Shown here piece after piece: positions 43,235-50,103 of a DNA stretch of 50,103 bases; position 1 is the stretch's first letter, and each line of letters starts with the position of its first letter. This DNA is from Promethearchaeota archaeon (GTDB taxonomy: Archaea > Asgardarchaeota > Lokiarchaeia > Sigyniarchaeales > SOKP01): positions 1 to 50,103 of the forward strand of contig JAFGOA010000105.1 in the NCBI GenBank assembly GCA_016926735.1, written 5' to 3'. The notes below the pieces were generated by a model. It was not told where the DNA came from and did not search any database. It saw only the letters and a list, made by a program, of their open reading frames with translations. The position numbers and the translations under genes are program-made.

Positions 43235-43618
43235 ATGAGTTTTAATTTAGATACAAAAGAAGGTATGAAGGATTATTGCAAAAAGATTTGTGAAATAAAT
43301 GGTTGGATATTGCAAAAAGATAAAGAAACCCTAAATGATTTATTGGAGGGGCTTGTTGAGAATAAAAAACGTTATGGATATCAATCTTGTCCTTGTCGGT
43401 TTACAAGTGGGAATAGAAAATTAGATAGGGATTTAATATGTCCATGTGATTATGCCCCACCAGATATAAAAGAATTTGACACATGTTATTGTAATCTATA
43501 TTTAGATCGATATTTTTATAAGAAACACAAAGAAAAATTTATCCAAATAATCGAGAGAAGACCAGTTGAAAAAGAGTCTGCAATTTTGGAATTTCTTAAA
43601 GAAAAAAATAAAAAATAA
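43235..43618 (+). CDS. Ferredoxin:thioredoxin reductase catalytic subunit
   Basis: 127 residues. All catalytic-chain Cys motifs are present: YQSCPCRFTSG, DLICPCDYAPPD and DTCYCNLYLDR, i.e. the CPC...CPC...CxC set that binds the 4Fe-4S cluster beside the active disulfide. It passes electrons from ferredoxin to a thioredoxin or glutaredoxin. The variable (beta) chain of plants is absent, as usual in archaea. Translationally coupled to the glutaredoxin-like gene; ferredoxins could come from the CooS system. Confidence 0.92.
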   Translation: MSFNLDTKEGMKDYCKKICEINGWILQKDKETLNDLLEGLVENKKRYGYQSCPCRFTSGNRKLDRDLICPCDYAPPDIKEFDTCYCNLYLDRYFYKKHKEKFIQIIERRPVEKESAILEFLKEKNKK

Positions 43619-43635
43619 AAAAAAAAGAATTTATC

Positions 43636-43794
43636 ATGGTAAATGAAGATATTAGCGATGAAGAATTGGAAGATTTGTTAGATAGAGATTTTAAAGAAAA
43701 TGAATCAAAAAGAGACAAATGTGGTAAACCCATTCCTTTAAATGAAGAGATAGGAATTCAAAGAACCAATATTAAAACAAAAAAAGGAAAATAA
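43636..43794 (+). CDS. Small charged protein downstream of ferredoxin:thioredoxin reductase
   Basis: 52 residues from ATG 43636, 17 bp after the reductase stop codon. Very acidic N-terminal half (EDISDEELEDLLDRDFKENE), one Cys, basic C-terminus (RTNIKTKKGK). No recognised domain. It fits the gap up to the convergent gene exactly, the stop codon abutting it. It could be a genuine third gene of this operon; short length leaves doubt. Confidence 0.45.
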   Translation: MVNEDISDEELEDLLDRDFKENESKRDKCGKPIPLNEEIGIQRTNIKTKKGK

Positions 43795-44907
43795 TTAGAG
43801 CTGTTCATAAATTGCCATACATAATTTCTGAAGTTCTTGAAAATTATTTAGATTTGTAGTATTTCCAAGTAATATTAAAGCAAAATTTCTAAAATTCATA
43901 CAAATAGTAGTAGTTTTTTGTCCGCATATTATTGAAATTAACATTATTCTTTTAAATATTTCCTCACTCGATTTTTTAGAAGACGTTATAAAACTTATAG
44001 TTTCAGGTATTAAATTATTATAATTGAAAGAATCATCGATAATTTTCTTATAAAAGATCTTACCTAATAAATCCACCAAAAATAATTGTTGAATATTAGG
44101 AGGGGGTTTAATATTTTTAAATTTATCAATAATTTTTTGTGGCTTTTTTATATATACATTACCAGTTTTTTCATTAAAGTATGGTAAATCCAGAATTTCC
44201 TGGGTTCTTAAAATAAATTGACTTTTATATATTCGTGCTAAAATGATTCTATATCTAATATCAATAAGCAATATCTCATTTTCGACAGTGCTTAATGTTA
44301 ACCAATTGATTTCTTGATTTAATTTGTCTTTATATAATAATTTCGAAGAATTAACTAATAATGGAACTAAAAAACTCATTTTTTCTTTATTGACATATTC
44401 ATTAGCCTTAATATAAAAAATATTTCCTCCCTTAGAATCTATAAATAATAAAGCTTTAAGAAAGTCTCCTTTGTTAAATTCCTTATTTAATTGTTCTAAA
44501 GTATCTAATCCATAGTAATTTAGGATTTGGGTAATATTTTGGTCAAATTTTCTGAATGGAGTTATATTCCCGCTAAATTCCTTATTTAAAGTTCCTTTAA
44601 ACAAAAATATAAATTGATCCATTACTTCATGAACAACAGCATGAAGTAACTCGACAATTTCTTCATTTTTTGTAGTTATAACAAAGGTAAGTTTGTTAAA
44701 TAATTCTTCATATTTTTCAAAAAGGATTAATGTTTCCTTTAATCTTAATGATTTAATATCTTCACCCCTCTCTATAGTAGCAAAACTATTTAGAGCAGTA
44801 AGAAATCCACTAACTAAATCATCATTAAAATCTTTATTGTTTCCTTTTTGATGCCAGCCATAGATTGCTTGACCGGCTTCAGTTATAACTAATAAATCTT
44901 CAATCAT
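43795..44907 (-). CDS. Longin/roadblock-like regulator of the Asgard type
   Basis: 370 residues without membrane segments. The N-terminal ~125 residues (LLVITEAGQAIYGW, LVSGFLTALNSFATIERGED, LTFVITTKNEEIVELLHAVV) follow a longin/roadblock alpha-beta pattern. The C-terminal ~110 (LFLVDLLGKIFYKKI, SFITSSKKSSEEIFKRIMLI, TTTICMNFRNFALILLGNTT) follow a second such fold. Longin and roadblock domains bind small GTPases and are greatly expanded in Asgard archaea. No GTPase gene is in the window. The assignment is by pattern and recollection of similar lokiarchaeal proteins; it is not certain. Confidence 0.55.
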   Translation of the reverse strand: MIEDLLVITEAGQAIYGWHQKGNNKDFNDDLVSGFLTALNSFATIERGEDIKSLRLKETLILFEKYEELFNKLTFVITTKNEEIVELLHAVVHEVMDQFIFLFKGTLNKEFSGNITPFRKFDQNITQILNYYGLDTLEQLNKEFNKGDFLKALLFIDSKGGNIFYIKANEYVNKEKMSFLVPLLVNSSKLLYKDKLNQEINWLTLSTVENEILLIDIRYRIILARIYKSQFILRTQEILDLPYFNEKTGNVYIKKPQKIIDKFKNIKPPPNIQQLFLVDLLGKIFYKKIIDDSFNYNNLIPETISFITSSKKSSEEIFKRIMLISIICGQKTTTICMNFRNFALILLGNTTNLNNFQELQKLCMAIYEQL

Positions 44908-45063
44908 ATTTTTTCTGGTTGATATCTTATATATTAATTAATCAAATCGATTATAAAATCTTTGATTTTAATTTTAAAAAAAAATAATAATTATTCAATT
45001 ATATCTTGTTTATTATTGAAAAATTTAAATCAAATCTCTATTTCTTCTCAATTGGTGTAATTT

Positions 45064-46047
45064 TTGAAAAAAAGGATTAAAAACCGTTTTAATTATCCCA
45101 CAAAGGAAGTTGATCCAAATAATTTTATATCAGATCAAGAAGTTAGAGAATTAGTATCAAATTTAGAAAAGATTGATTTTATACAAAAAGATTTTGAACA
45201 TCTTTACAATTGTGTTCATTGCGGTGAATGCCCTACTGAAGAACAAAGAATTAAGTTAAAACAACAATTTTTGAAACAAGGTCATATTTTTAATGGATGG
45301 AAAGAAATGGTTAAAAATTTCATTGAATTTAGAACCCCATATCCTTCAAATCAAATGCGTATAGAAATCCCAGAAGGAATTTCTAAAACTTCAGAAACCC
45401 TTTTTTTTATGGGATGCTTTTCAACAATACGTATCCCTCGATATACAGAACATGCGCTCATTTATTTATTAGAAAAAGGAATTGATTTTACAATTTTGGA
45501 TAAAGAAATCTGTTGTGGATGGCCTTGGTATGTTTCGGGTTCATTAAAAGAACTTGAAATATGTATAAAAGAAAATATAGAAATATTTGATAGATATAAA
45601 AAAATAATTTGTCTATGTCCTGCTTGCTATCACTTATTCAGGACAATTTATAAGGAAAAATTCAAACATACCATTAATATTGAATATATTTCAGAATATC
45701 TAAAACCCACGAAAGAAAAAAAAAAAGGTTCTGTTGCAATTCAACATTTATGCCAATTGATATTTCGGGGAAAAGAAAAGGTAAATAATTATATTGAAAA
45801 AATTCTAAAGAAGAGTGGATATAATGTTATAGATATTCCTCATTGGTGTTGTGGACATGGATTAGGGCGAATGCATAGAATTGATATTATAGATAAAATT
45901 GGTGAAAAAAGGATAAAAGACTTTGATCATGAAAAAATAGATTATGTTACAACATATTGTGTCAGTTGTTGGTCATGGCTTTATAGATTTAGTAAAAAAT
46001 ATAGAATTAAACCAAAAATACGGGATATATTTGAATTATTATTATAA
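45064..46047 (+). CDS. HdrB/GlpC-like CCG-domain iron-sulfur oxidoreductase
   Basis: 327 residues from TTG 45064. An N-terminal Cys motif (YNCVHCGECPTEEQ) is followed by two CCG domains: FFMGCFSTIRI ... KEICCGWPWY ... CLCPACYHLF, and HLCQLIF ... HWCCGHGLGRM ... TYCVSCWSWL. These bind non-cubane or 4Fe-4S clusters and in HdrB reduce CoM-S-S-CoB. Here, surrounded by thiol-disulfide proteins, it probably acts on another disulfide or as an electron-transfer unit. No HdrA or HdrC gene is beside it. Confidence 0.85.
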   Translation: MKKRIKNRFNYPTKEVDPNNFISDQEVRELVSNLEKIDFIQKDFEHLYNCVHCGECPTEEQRIKLKQQFLKQGHIFNGWKEMVKNFIEFRTPYPSNQMRIEIPEGISKTSETLFFMGCFSTIRIPRYTEHALIYLLEKGIDFTILDKEICCGWPWYVSGSLKELEICIKENIEIFDRYKKIICLCPACYHLFRTIYKEKFKHTINIEYISEYLKPTKEKKKGSVAIQHLCQLIFRGKEKVNNYIEKILKKSGYNVIDIPHWCCGHGLGRMHRIDIIDKIGEKRIKDFDHEKIDYVTTYCVSCWSWLYRFSKKYRIKPKIRDIFELLL

Positions 46048-46175
46048 TTTTTATCAATATACATAAAAATCTTAATATCTTTAAAAAAAAATTTTTATTT
46101 TTTATTAGGAAAATAAATAATAACGGTTAGAATTTAGAATAAATCAAGAGATATTATATTGGAACTTGAATAACA

Positions 46176-46865
46176 TTGAAAATAGATATAAACGAGAAAA
46201 TAATAAAAAAAGAAATTGCAAATTTAAAAAATAAAAGAACTCTTTTTCTATTTACAGATTTCAATACAAATAAGAATCATGATATAAAAAGATCTATTGA
46301 ATCAGAGAAATTATTGAAGGTATTGAAGAATATTGAAGAATTATCTAATGGAAAACTAACTATTGAAGAATTTTCAATAGTAGAAAATACAGATAAGATT
46401 AAAAAATATGATATTAAAGCTATTCCAACTATTATTTTTCAAACAGAGGATAAATACAAAGAAATCATCAGATTTACTGCTAATTTAGAAGGAAATCAAC
46501 TGATACCCTTTCTTAAAACCATTCAATATTATTCTGGAATAAATCCATTTTATAAAGATCAGATAATCACCAACTTAAAAAATATTGAAGAATCTAACTT
46601 AACTTTATTTATAACTCAGAGTTGTCCGTATTGTCCACAAGTAATTCCAATTGTAAATTCATTTGCAATTATATCTAATGGAAAAATTAGAGTTGAAATA
46701 ATAGATATTGTTGTACATCCCTATATAGCTGAAAAATATAATATTTCTGGAGTTCCTCATTTAATAATTAATAATAAAAAACATCTTTATGGATCATTTT
46801 CACCACAAGATTTATTGGATAAATTAACAATGGGAAAAAGGGATTTTAGTGGTATGTATTCATAA
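46176..46865 (+). CDS. Protein disulfide oxidoreductase-like protein with one inactive thioredoxin unit
   Basis: 229 residues from TTG 46176. Two thioredoxin folds in tandem, as in archaeal Pdo. The second has active motif CPYC (C150, C153) and cis-Pro (SGVPHLII). In the first, the CxxC of its paralog is replaced by S-x-x-S (residues 40-43 in RSIESEKL), though the cis-Pro strand (KAIPTIIF) remains. It lies 33 bp before its paralog and was presumably produced by duplication. Probably a protein disulfide reductase/isomerase with altered partner range. Confidence 0.8.
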   Translation: MKIDINEKIIKKEIANLKNKRTLFLFTDFNTNKNHDIKRSIESEKLLKVLKNIEELSNGKLTIEEFSIVENTDKIKKYDIKAIPTIIFQTEDKYKEIIRFTANLEGNQLIPFLKTIQYYSGINPFYKDQIITNLKNIEESNLTLFITQSCPYCPQVIPIVNSFAIISNGKIRVEIIDIVVHPYIAEKYNISGVPHLIINNKKHLYGSFSPQDLLDKLTMGKRDFSGMYS

Positions 46866-46897
46866 TATAATAACAAATAAAAGGTGGTTATATAAAT

Positions 46898-47584
46898 TTG
46901 AGTTCTGAAGAACAATATAAAAAAATAATTCAACAAGAAATGAAAAAACTCAATAAAAAAGTTATTTTAAAGGTATTTACGTCTTTGAAGACAGAGAAAG
47001 ATGGAACTAAAGCAAGGAAGTGCATTGAATGTGAACAAACTATGCAATTATTGAGAATTTATGAAGAAAATTCTAATGGATTATTAAAAATTGATGAAAG
47101 CTCCATTTATGATGACCCTGATTATGCAAAAATGCATGATATACAAAGAGTCCCCACTATCTTATTTATTGATGAAAATGGAAAAGAAATTATTCGATAT
47201 TTAGCTAATCCGATGGGGCAGGAGGTAGGACCTTTCGTAAAAGCGATATTTGCTGTAGGTGGTGGACCAAATTATTATGAAAATATTATTAGTCAAAATC
47301 GTGAAAGAATTCCGCAATCCACAATTAAAGTAATGATAACAATGCAATGTCCATATTGTCCTTCTTTAGTTGAGGTGTCAAATTTATTTGCAATTGCATC
47401 AAAAGGAAAAATTAGAACTGTAATAGTCGACATTCAAGGAAATCCGGATATAGGACAATATTATAATGCAGCAGGAGTTCCATACACGATTATTAATGAA
47501 CGCCCAGCAATACAAGGAATGATTCCTGCTCATGAATTACTACGTGAATTGATGGGGTCTGATATTAATATTCAATATCGTTAG
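46898..47584 (+). CDS. Protein disulfide oxidoreductase (tandem thioredoxin folds)
   Basis: 228 residues from TTG 46898, with AAAGGTGG upstream. Both units carry a redox motif: CIEC (C42, C45) in KCIECEQTMQ and CPYC (C151, C154) in MQCPYCPSLV, and both have cis-Pro (RVPTILF, GVPYTII). This is the archaeal Pdo architecture, an intracellular dithiol oxidoreductase reduced by thioredoxin reductase, whose gene lies at 49058. Adjacent to the degenerate paralog at 46176. Confidence 0.88.
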   Translation: MSSEEQYKKIIQQEMKKLNKKVILKVFTSLKTEKDGTKARKCIECEQTMQLLRIYEENSNGLLKIDESSIYDDPDYAKMHDIQRVPTILFIDENGKEIIRYLANPMGQEVGPFVKAIFAVGGGPNYYENIISQNRERIPQSTIKVMITMQCPYCPSLVEVSNLFAIASKGKIRTVIVDIQGNPDIGQYYNAAGVPYTIINERPAIQGMIPAHELLRELMGSDINIQYR

Positions 47585-47585
47585 A

Positions 47586-47596
47586 TTTTTTTTTTT
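47586..47596 (+). terminator. T-tract terminator after the Pdo pair
   Basis: An eleven-base T-run starting two bases after the stop codon. Confidence 0.45.
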
Positions 47597-47663
47597 CTAT
47601 TTTTACATTTCAATATTATTCGAACCTAATGCAAAAGATAAAAGATCATAGAAGAAGAATAAT

Positions 47664-48809
47664 TTATTTATCTCTTTGACCTAAAGGAATAATCAAATAA
47701 AATGTTGTTCCCTCTTGTTTTGAAGTTTTAAAATCTACTTCAGCATTGAGAAAAGAGCTTAGAAGTTTCATACTATATGTACCTAAACCTCTATTAAAAC
47801 CTTTTGTAGAAAAAGATCTTTGAAATAATTGAAGTTGTATATCTTTAGAGATAAATCCAGGATTATTAACGTAAAAAATAACATTTTGATTATCAATGTT
47901 AGCTCCAATCGTTATTAACTCATTTTCTGAAGTAGCTTCAATTGCATTTATAACCATATTTTTAATTATTCTTCTCAATAGTGATATATCGGAATTAAAA
48001 GTTATATTTGCGGATTCAATATCAACTTGAATTTTTTTATTGTTAGACTGAATTGGATATTCATAAAGATCAAGAATTTCTTTTAATAATTCTAGTGTAT
48101 TAATTTTTTCATATTTCAATAAGAGTTTATTAACTTCTGCTGCATTTATTATTTGTTGAGATCGAATTTCATCAACTAAATGCTTAATAAAATATTCAAG
48201 TCTTTCAAATATAATTTTTTTTTTGGCAATATTTTCTTTTCTAAGCATTTGAATATTTAAATTTAATCCTGTAATAGTATTGAGTAAATCATGAAAAAAA
48301 ATCCTCTCATAAATTGCTGTTCTTTTTTCATGTTTAATATCTTGAATAGTTACTAAATAAAATTGGTTATTTTCAAATATAAAAGGGGATGACCAAATAC
48401 GAAGATCAAAAGCATTTTTTTTTTTACCAAGAATAAATCGTCCATCTTCTACAGCAGATACTCCATCTTGACTTTTTAAAATAACATTTAGAGCACCGCA
48501 ATAACTGCAGGCTTCTGTGGTTCCACACCCGCCCTCAGTCTCATAAGAATGGATACAATCCATAGCTTCTCCTGGTCTTTTTCCCAAAACTTCAGAAATC
48601 TCGTCTATCTTAGAAAATTCTAACGCAACTTTATTCATATAAATTATCTGTCTATATTGATTGATAATTAAAGTTATTGAAGGTATTTTTTCTAAGAATA
48701 TACTCAAATATTCAATATTTTTAATTAGTTCATTTTGTTTTAAAATATATTCCTTTGAGGCTCTTCCAAGCTCTATAATATTCTTTTCTTCTTTCAAGTT
48801 TTCAGTCAT
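47664..48809 (-). CDS. Histidine kinase with Cys-containing PAS domain
   Basis: 381 residues, no membrane helix. The PAS domain (~35-160) contains four Cys: RPGEAMDCIHSYE, then GGCGTTEACSYCGA (C85, C95, C101, C104), a metal- or redox-sensing type of PAS found also in bacteria. The phosphoacceptor His is H173 (FFHDLLNTITGLNLNIQ). The ATPase domain has the N box (NMVINAIEATSE) and a Gly-rich FNRGLGTYSMKLLSSF. No response regulator is adjacent, so the partner is unknown. The setting suggests it senses redox state or a metal. Confidence 0.85.
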   Translation of the reverse strand: MTENLKEEKNIIELGRASKEYILKQNELIKNIEYLSIFLEKIPSITLIINQYRQIIYMNKVALEFSKIDEISEVLGKRPGEAMDCIHSYETEGGCGTTEACSYCGALNVILKSQDGVSAVEDGRFILGKKKNAFDLRIWSSPFIFENNQFYLVTIQDIKHEKRTAIYERIFFHDLLNTITGLNLNIQMLRKENIAKKKIIFERLEYFIKHLVDEIRSQQIINAAEVNKLLLKYEKINTLELLKEILDLYEYPIQSNNKKIQVDIESANITFNSDISLLRRIIKNMVINAIEATSENELITIGANIDNQNVIFYVNNPGFISKDIQLQLFQRSFSTKGFNRGLGTYSMKLLSSFLNAEVDFKTSKQEGTTFYLIIPLGQRDK

Positions 48810-49057
48810 TTTTATAACAAAATTAAATTTTTAAAAGTGAGGATTCTTACTAAATCCCTAAATTCTTTATAATTATAGTCTTTTTTTTTTCTTTTAATGT
48901 TATTGATAATAAAAAATTATGTTCTTGCTGAAAGATAATTGATCAAAATTGGCATGGATTTAATTTGTTTTTTTTTTAATAAGGTTCTTTGTTAGAAATA
49001 TATTTATAAAATAATAAACAAAATTAGATATTAAAAATCACTTAGAATTGTTTTTTT

Positions 49058-49996
49058 ATGTATAATATAGATAATATAGACCCTAAGAAGATCTATGATT
49101 TGATTATCATAGGTACGGGGCCATCTGGTTTAGGATGTGCAATATATGCTGCTCGATTCGCATTAGATATACTTATTATTGGGAATCTATATGGAGGATT
49201 AATAACCACTACTCATATTGTTGAAAATTATCCAGGTATTCCATCTATTAGTGGTCCTGAATTAATGGAAAAATTTCGAGATCATATAAATTCCTTGGAT
49301 ATACCATATATTATTGATGAAATAAGAACAGTTAAAAAAGAAAATAATATCTTTGAATTAAAATCTTTTTTTAATAGTTTTAAAGCAAAAACAATTTGTT
49401 TCGCAATGGGTTCAAATCATAAAAAATTAGAAATTCCCGGAGAAGAGGAATTTGGGGGAAGAGGAGTATCATATTGTGCAACTTGTGATGGTCCCTTTTA
49501 TAAAAATAAGATTGTTGCTGTAATTGGAGGAAGTGATTCAGCTGCAAAAGAAGCATTATATCTCACCCAACATGCAAAAAAAGTTATAATAATCTACAGA
49601 AAAGATGAAATAAGAGCAGAACCAATTAATAAACAACGGGTATTAGAAAATGATAAAATCGAAATTATATACAATACGAACATCAAAGAGATTAAGGGAA
49701 ATGAAAAAGTATCTTCATTAGTACTTGATAATAACAATGAAATAAAATTAGATGCTGTCTTTATTGAAATAGGTGTTTTACCAAATTCAAATCTAGCCAA
49801 AATAATAGGTGTACAGACAAATGAAAAAGGAGAAATAATAATAAATAAAAAATCTGAGACAAATATTCCTGGAGTTTTTGCTGTTGGAGATGTAGCAGAC
49901 TCTCAATTCAAACAAGCAATTACAGGAGTATCTGAAGGCGTTATAGCAGCATATTCTGCTTTTGACTATTTAAAAAAAAAAAAAATAATCTATTAG
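49058..49996 (+). CDS. trxB: Thioredoxin reductase
   Basis: 312 residues, complete and of the low-Mr type. FAD motif LIIGTGPSGLGCAIYAARF; active-site CATC in VSYCATCDGPFYKNK; NAD(P) motif VIGGSDSAAKEAL; second FAD site PGVFAVGDVADSQFKQAITG. The NADP-selective HRRxxxR motif appears as YRKDEIRAE, so coenzyme use is unclear. It likely reduces the Pdo proteins and glutaredoxin-like proteins of this island. Ends at TAG. Confidence 0.95.
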   Translation: MYNIDNIDPKKIYDLIIIGTGPSGLGCAIYAARFALDILIIGNLYGGLITTTHIVENYPGIPSISGPELMEKFRDHINSLDIPYIIDEIRTVKKENNIFELKSFFNSFKAKTICFAMGSNHKKLEIPGEEEFGGRGVSYCATCDGPFYKNKIVAVIGGSDSAAKEALYLTQHAKKVIIIYRKDEIRAEPINKQRVLENDKIEIIYNTNIKEIKGNEKVSSLVLDNNNEIKLDAVFIEIGVLPNSNLAKIIGVQTNEKGEIIINKKSETNIPGVFAVGDVADSQFKQAITGVSEGVIAAYSAFDYLKKKKIIY

Positions 49997-50029
49997 ATTA
50001 TCATAACTAATTTTTAACAGTTACTTAAA

Positions 50030-50103
50030 ATCTGGACATCTGCAGACATCCTCTTTTTGGCCTGTAACTGACGGCCGTGACCCCTCCCTATAGAAGAGGT
50101 CAA
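50030..50103. other. GC-rich, foldable segment at the window edge (unidentified RNA?)
   Basis: By hand count about half of the last 73 bases are G or C, far above the rest of the window. A 10-bp hairpin with a 3-base loop occupies 50079-50101 (GACCCCTCCC-TAT-AGAAGAGGTC, with G-U pairs). CAGTTAC near 50018 pairs with GTAACTG near 50055. I cannot match it to tRNA, 5S, 16S, 23S, SRP or RNase P RNA. It runs off the window. Confidence 0.4.

Noticed and set aside
1-50103. CRISPR array, insertion sequence, integrase or prophage
   Set aside because: No regularly spaced repeats, transposase, integrase or terminal inverted repeats were seen, even beside the two tRNA genes.
50030-50103. rRNA, SRP RNA or RNase P RNA at the right edge
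   Set aside because: Compared from memory with conserved segments of each; no convincing match on either strand, so left unidentified.

Overview
The window is AT-rich (well above 65% A+T by eye) and archaeal. Evidence: two tRNA genes without encoded CCA and with archaeal bulge-helix-bulge introns; leaderless or TTG/GTG-initiated genes; T-tract terminators; an HTH_10 (bacterio-opsin-activator type) regulator; and a longin/roadblock-like regulator. These traits, with a papain-like peptidase carrying a dockerin, a stand-alone Ni-CO dehydrogenase and surface proteins with C-terminal membrane anchors, best fit an Asgard archaeon of the Lokiarchaeia type. The lineage is an inference; no rRNA is visible.

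Layout. (1) 1-8450: surface and cell-envelope genes. These are the tail of an anchored protein, a decayed C1A peptidase/Ig-like/dockerin gene, a tandem winged-helix regulator, a seven-repeat beta-propeller surface protein, a zinc-ribbon protein, a flavodoxin, and an anchored protein broken by an in-frame UAG. Two tRNA genes (Arg-TCG and Asp-GTC) lie here; each is interrupted by a 30-nt intron at a non-canonical site. (2) 8450-16630: an MFS transporter, an SCP-2 protein, a TauE-like exporter, a methyltransferase/ArsR pair sharing a palindromic operator, an M48 peptidase, a MutY-like glycosylase, and a membrane protein resembling the PaxB/Pyr4 terpene cyclases. (3) 16800-24780: a B12/radical-SAM enzyme, a MoaD/ThiS-like sulfur carrier, RNase Z with a coiled-coil partner, a two-gene ABC transporter, and an orphan methyltransferase-type corrinoid protein. 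(4) 25370-31480: a sulfur-relay and stress island. It holds TusA, DsrE, an IscS that lacks its PLP lysine, IscU fused to a thioredoxin-reductase-like domain, a CoA-disulfide-reductase/rhodanese/TusA/rhodanese fusion, desulfoferrodoxin, and an encapsulated-ferritin-like protein. (5) 31500-38910: a HAD phosphatase, a flavodiiron protein, rubredoxin and a rubredoxin reductase fused to rubredoxin (an O2-scavenging chain), then CooS with a ferredoxin partner. (6) 39050-49996: a thiol and flavin redox island. It holds two iron-sulfur flavoproteins with their regulators, two glutaredoxin-like proteins, ferredoxin:thioredoxin reductase, an HdrB-like CCG protein, two protein disulfide oxidoreductases, a Cys-PAS histidine kinase and thioredoxin reductase.

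How it fits together. The right two-thirds is coherent: an anaerobe handling CO, low-potential electrons, persulfide sulfur, O2/superoxide and protein disulfides. The points most worth following are the two non-canonical tRNA introns, the PLP-lysine-less IscS inside a persulfide-relay operon, the possible archaeal transmembrane terpene cyclase, the ArsR operator set, and the flavodiiron gene without an ordinary start codon. The last ~70 bases are unusually GC-rich and foldable and may be the edge of a structured RNA.
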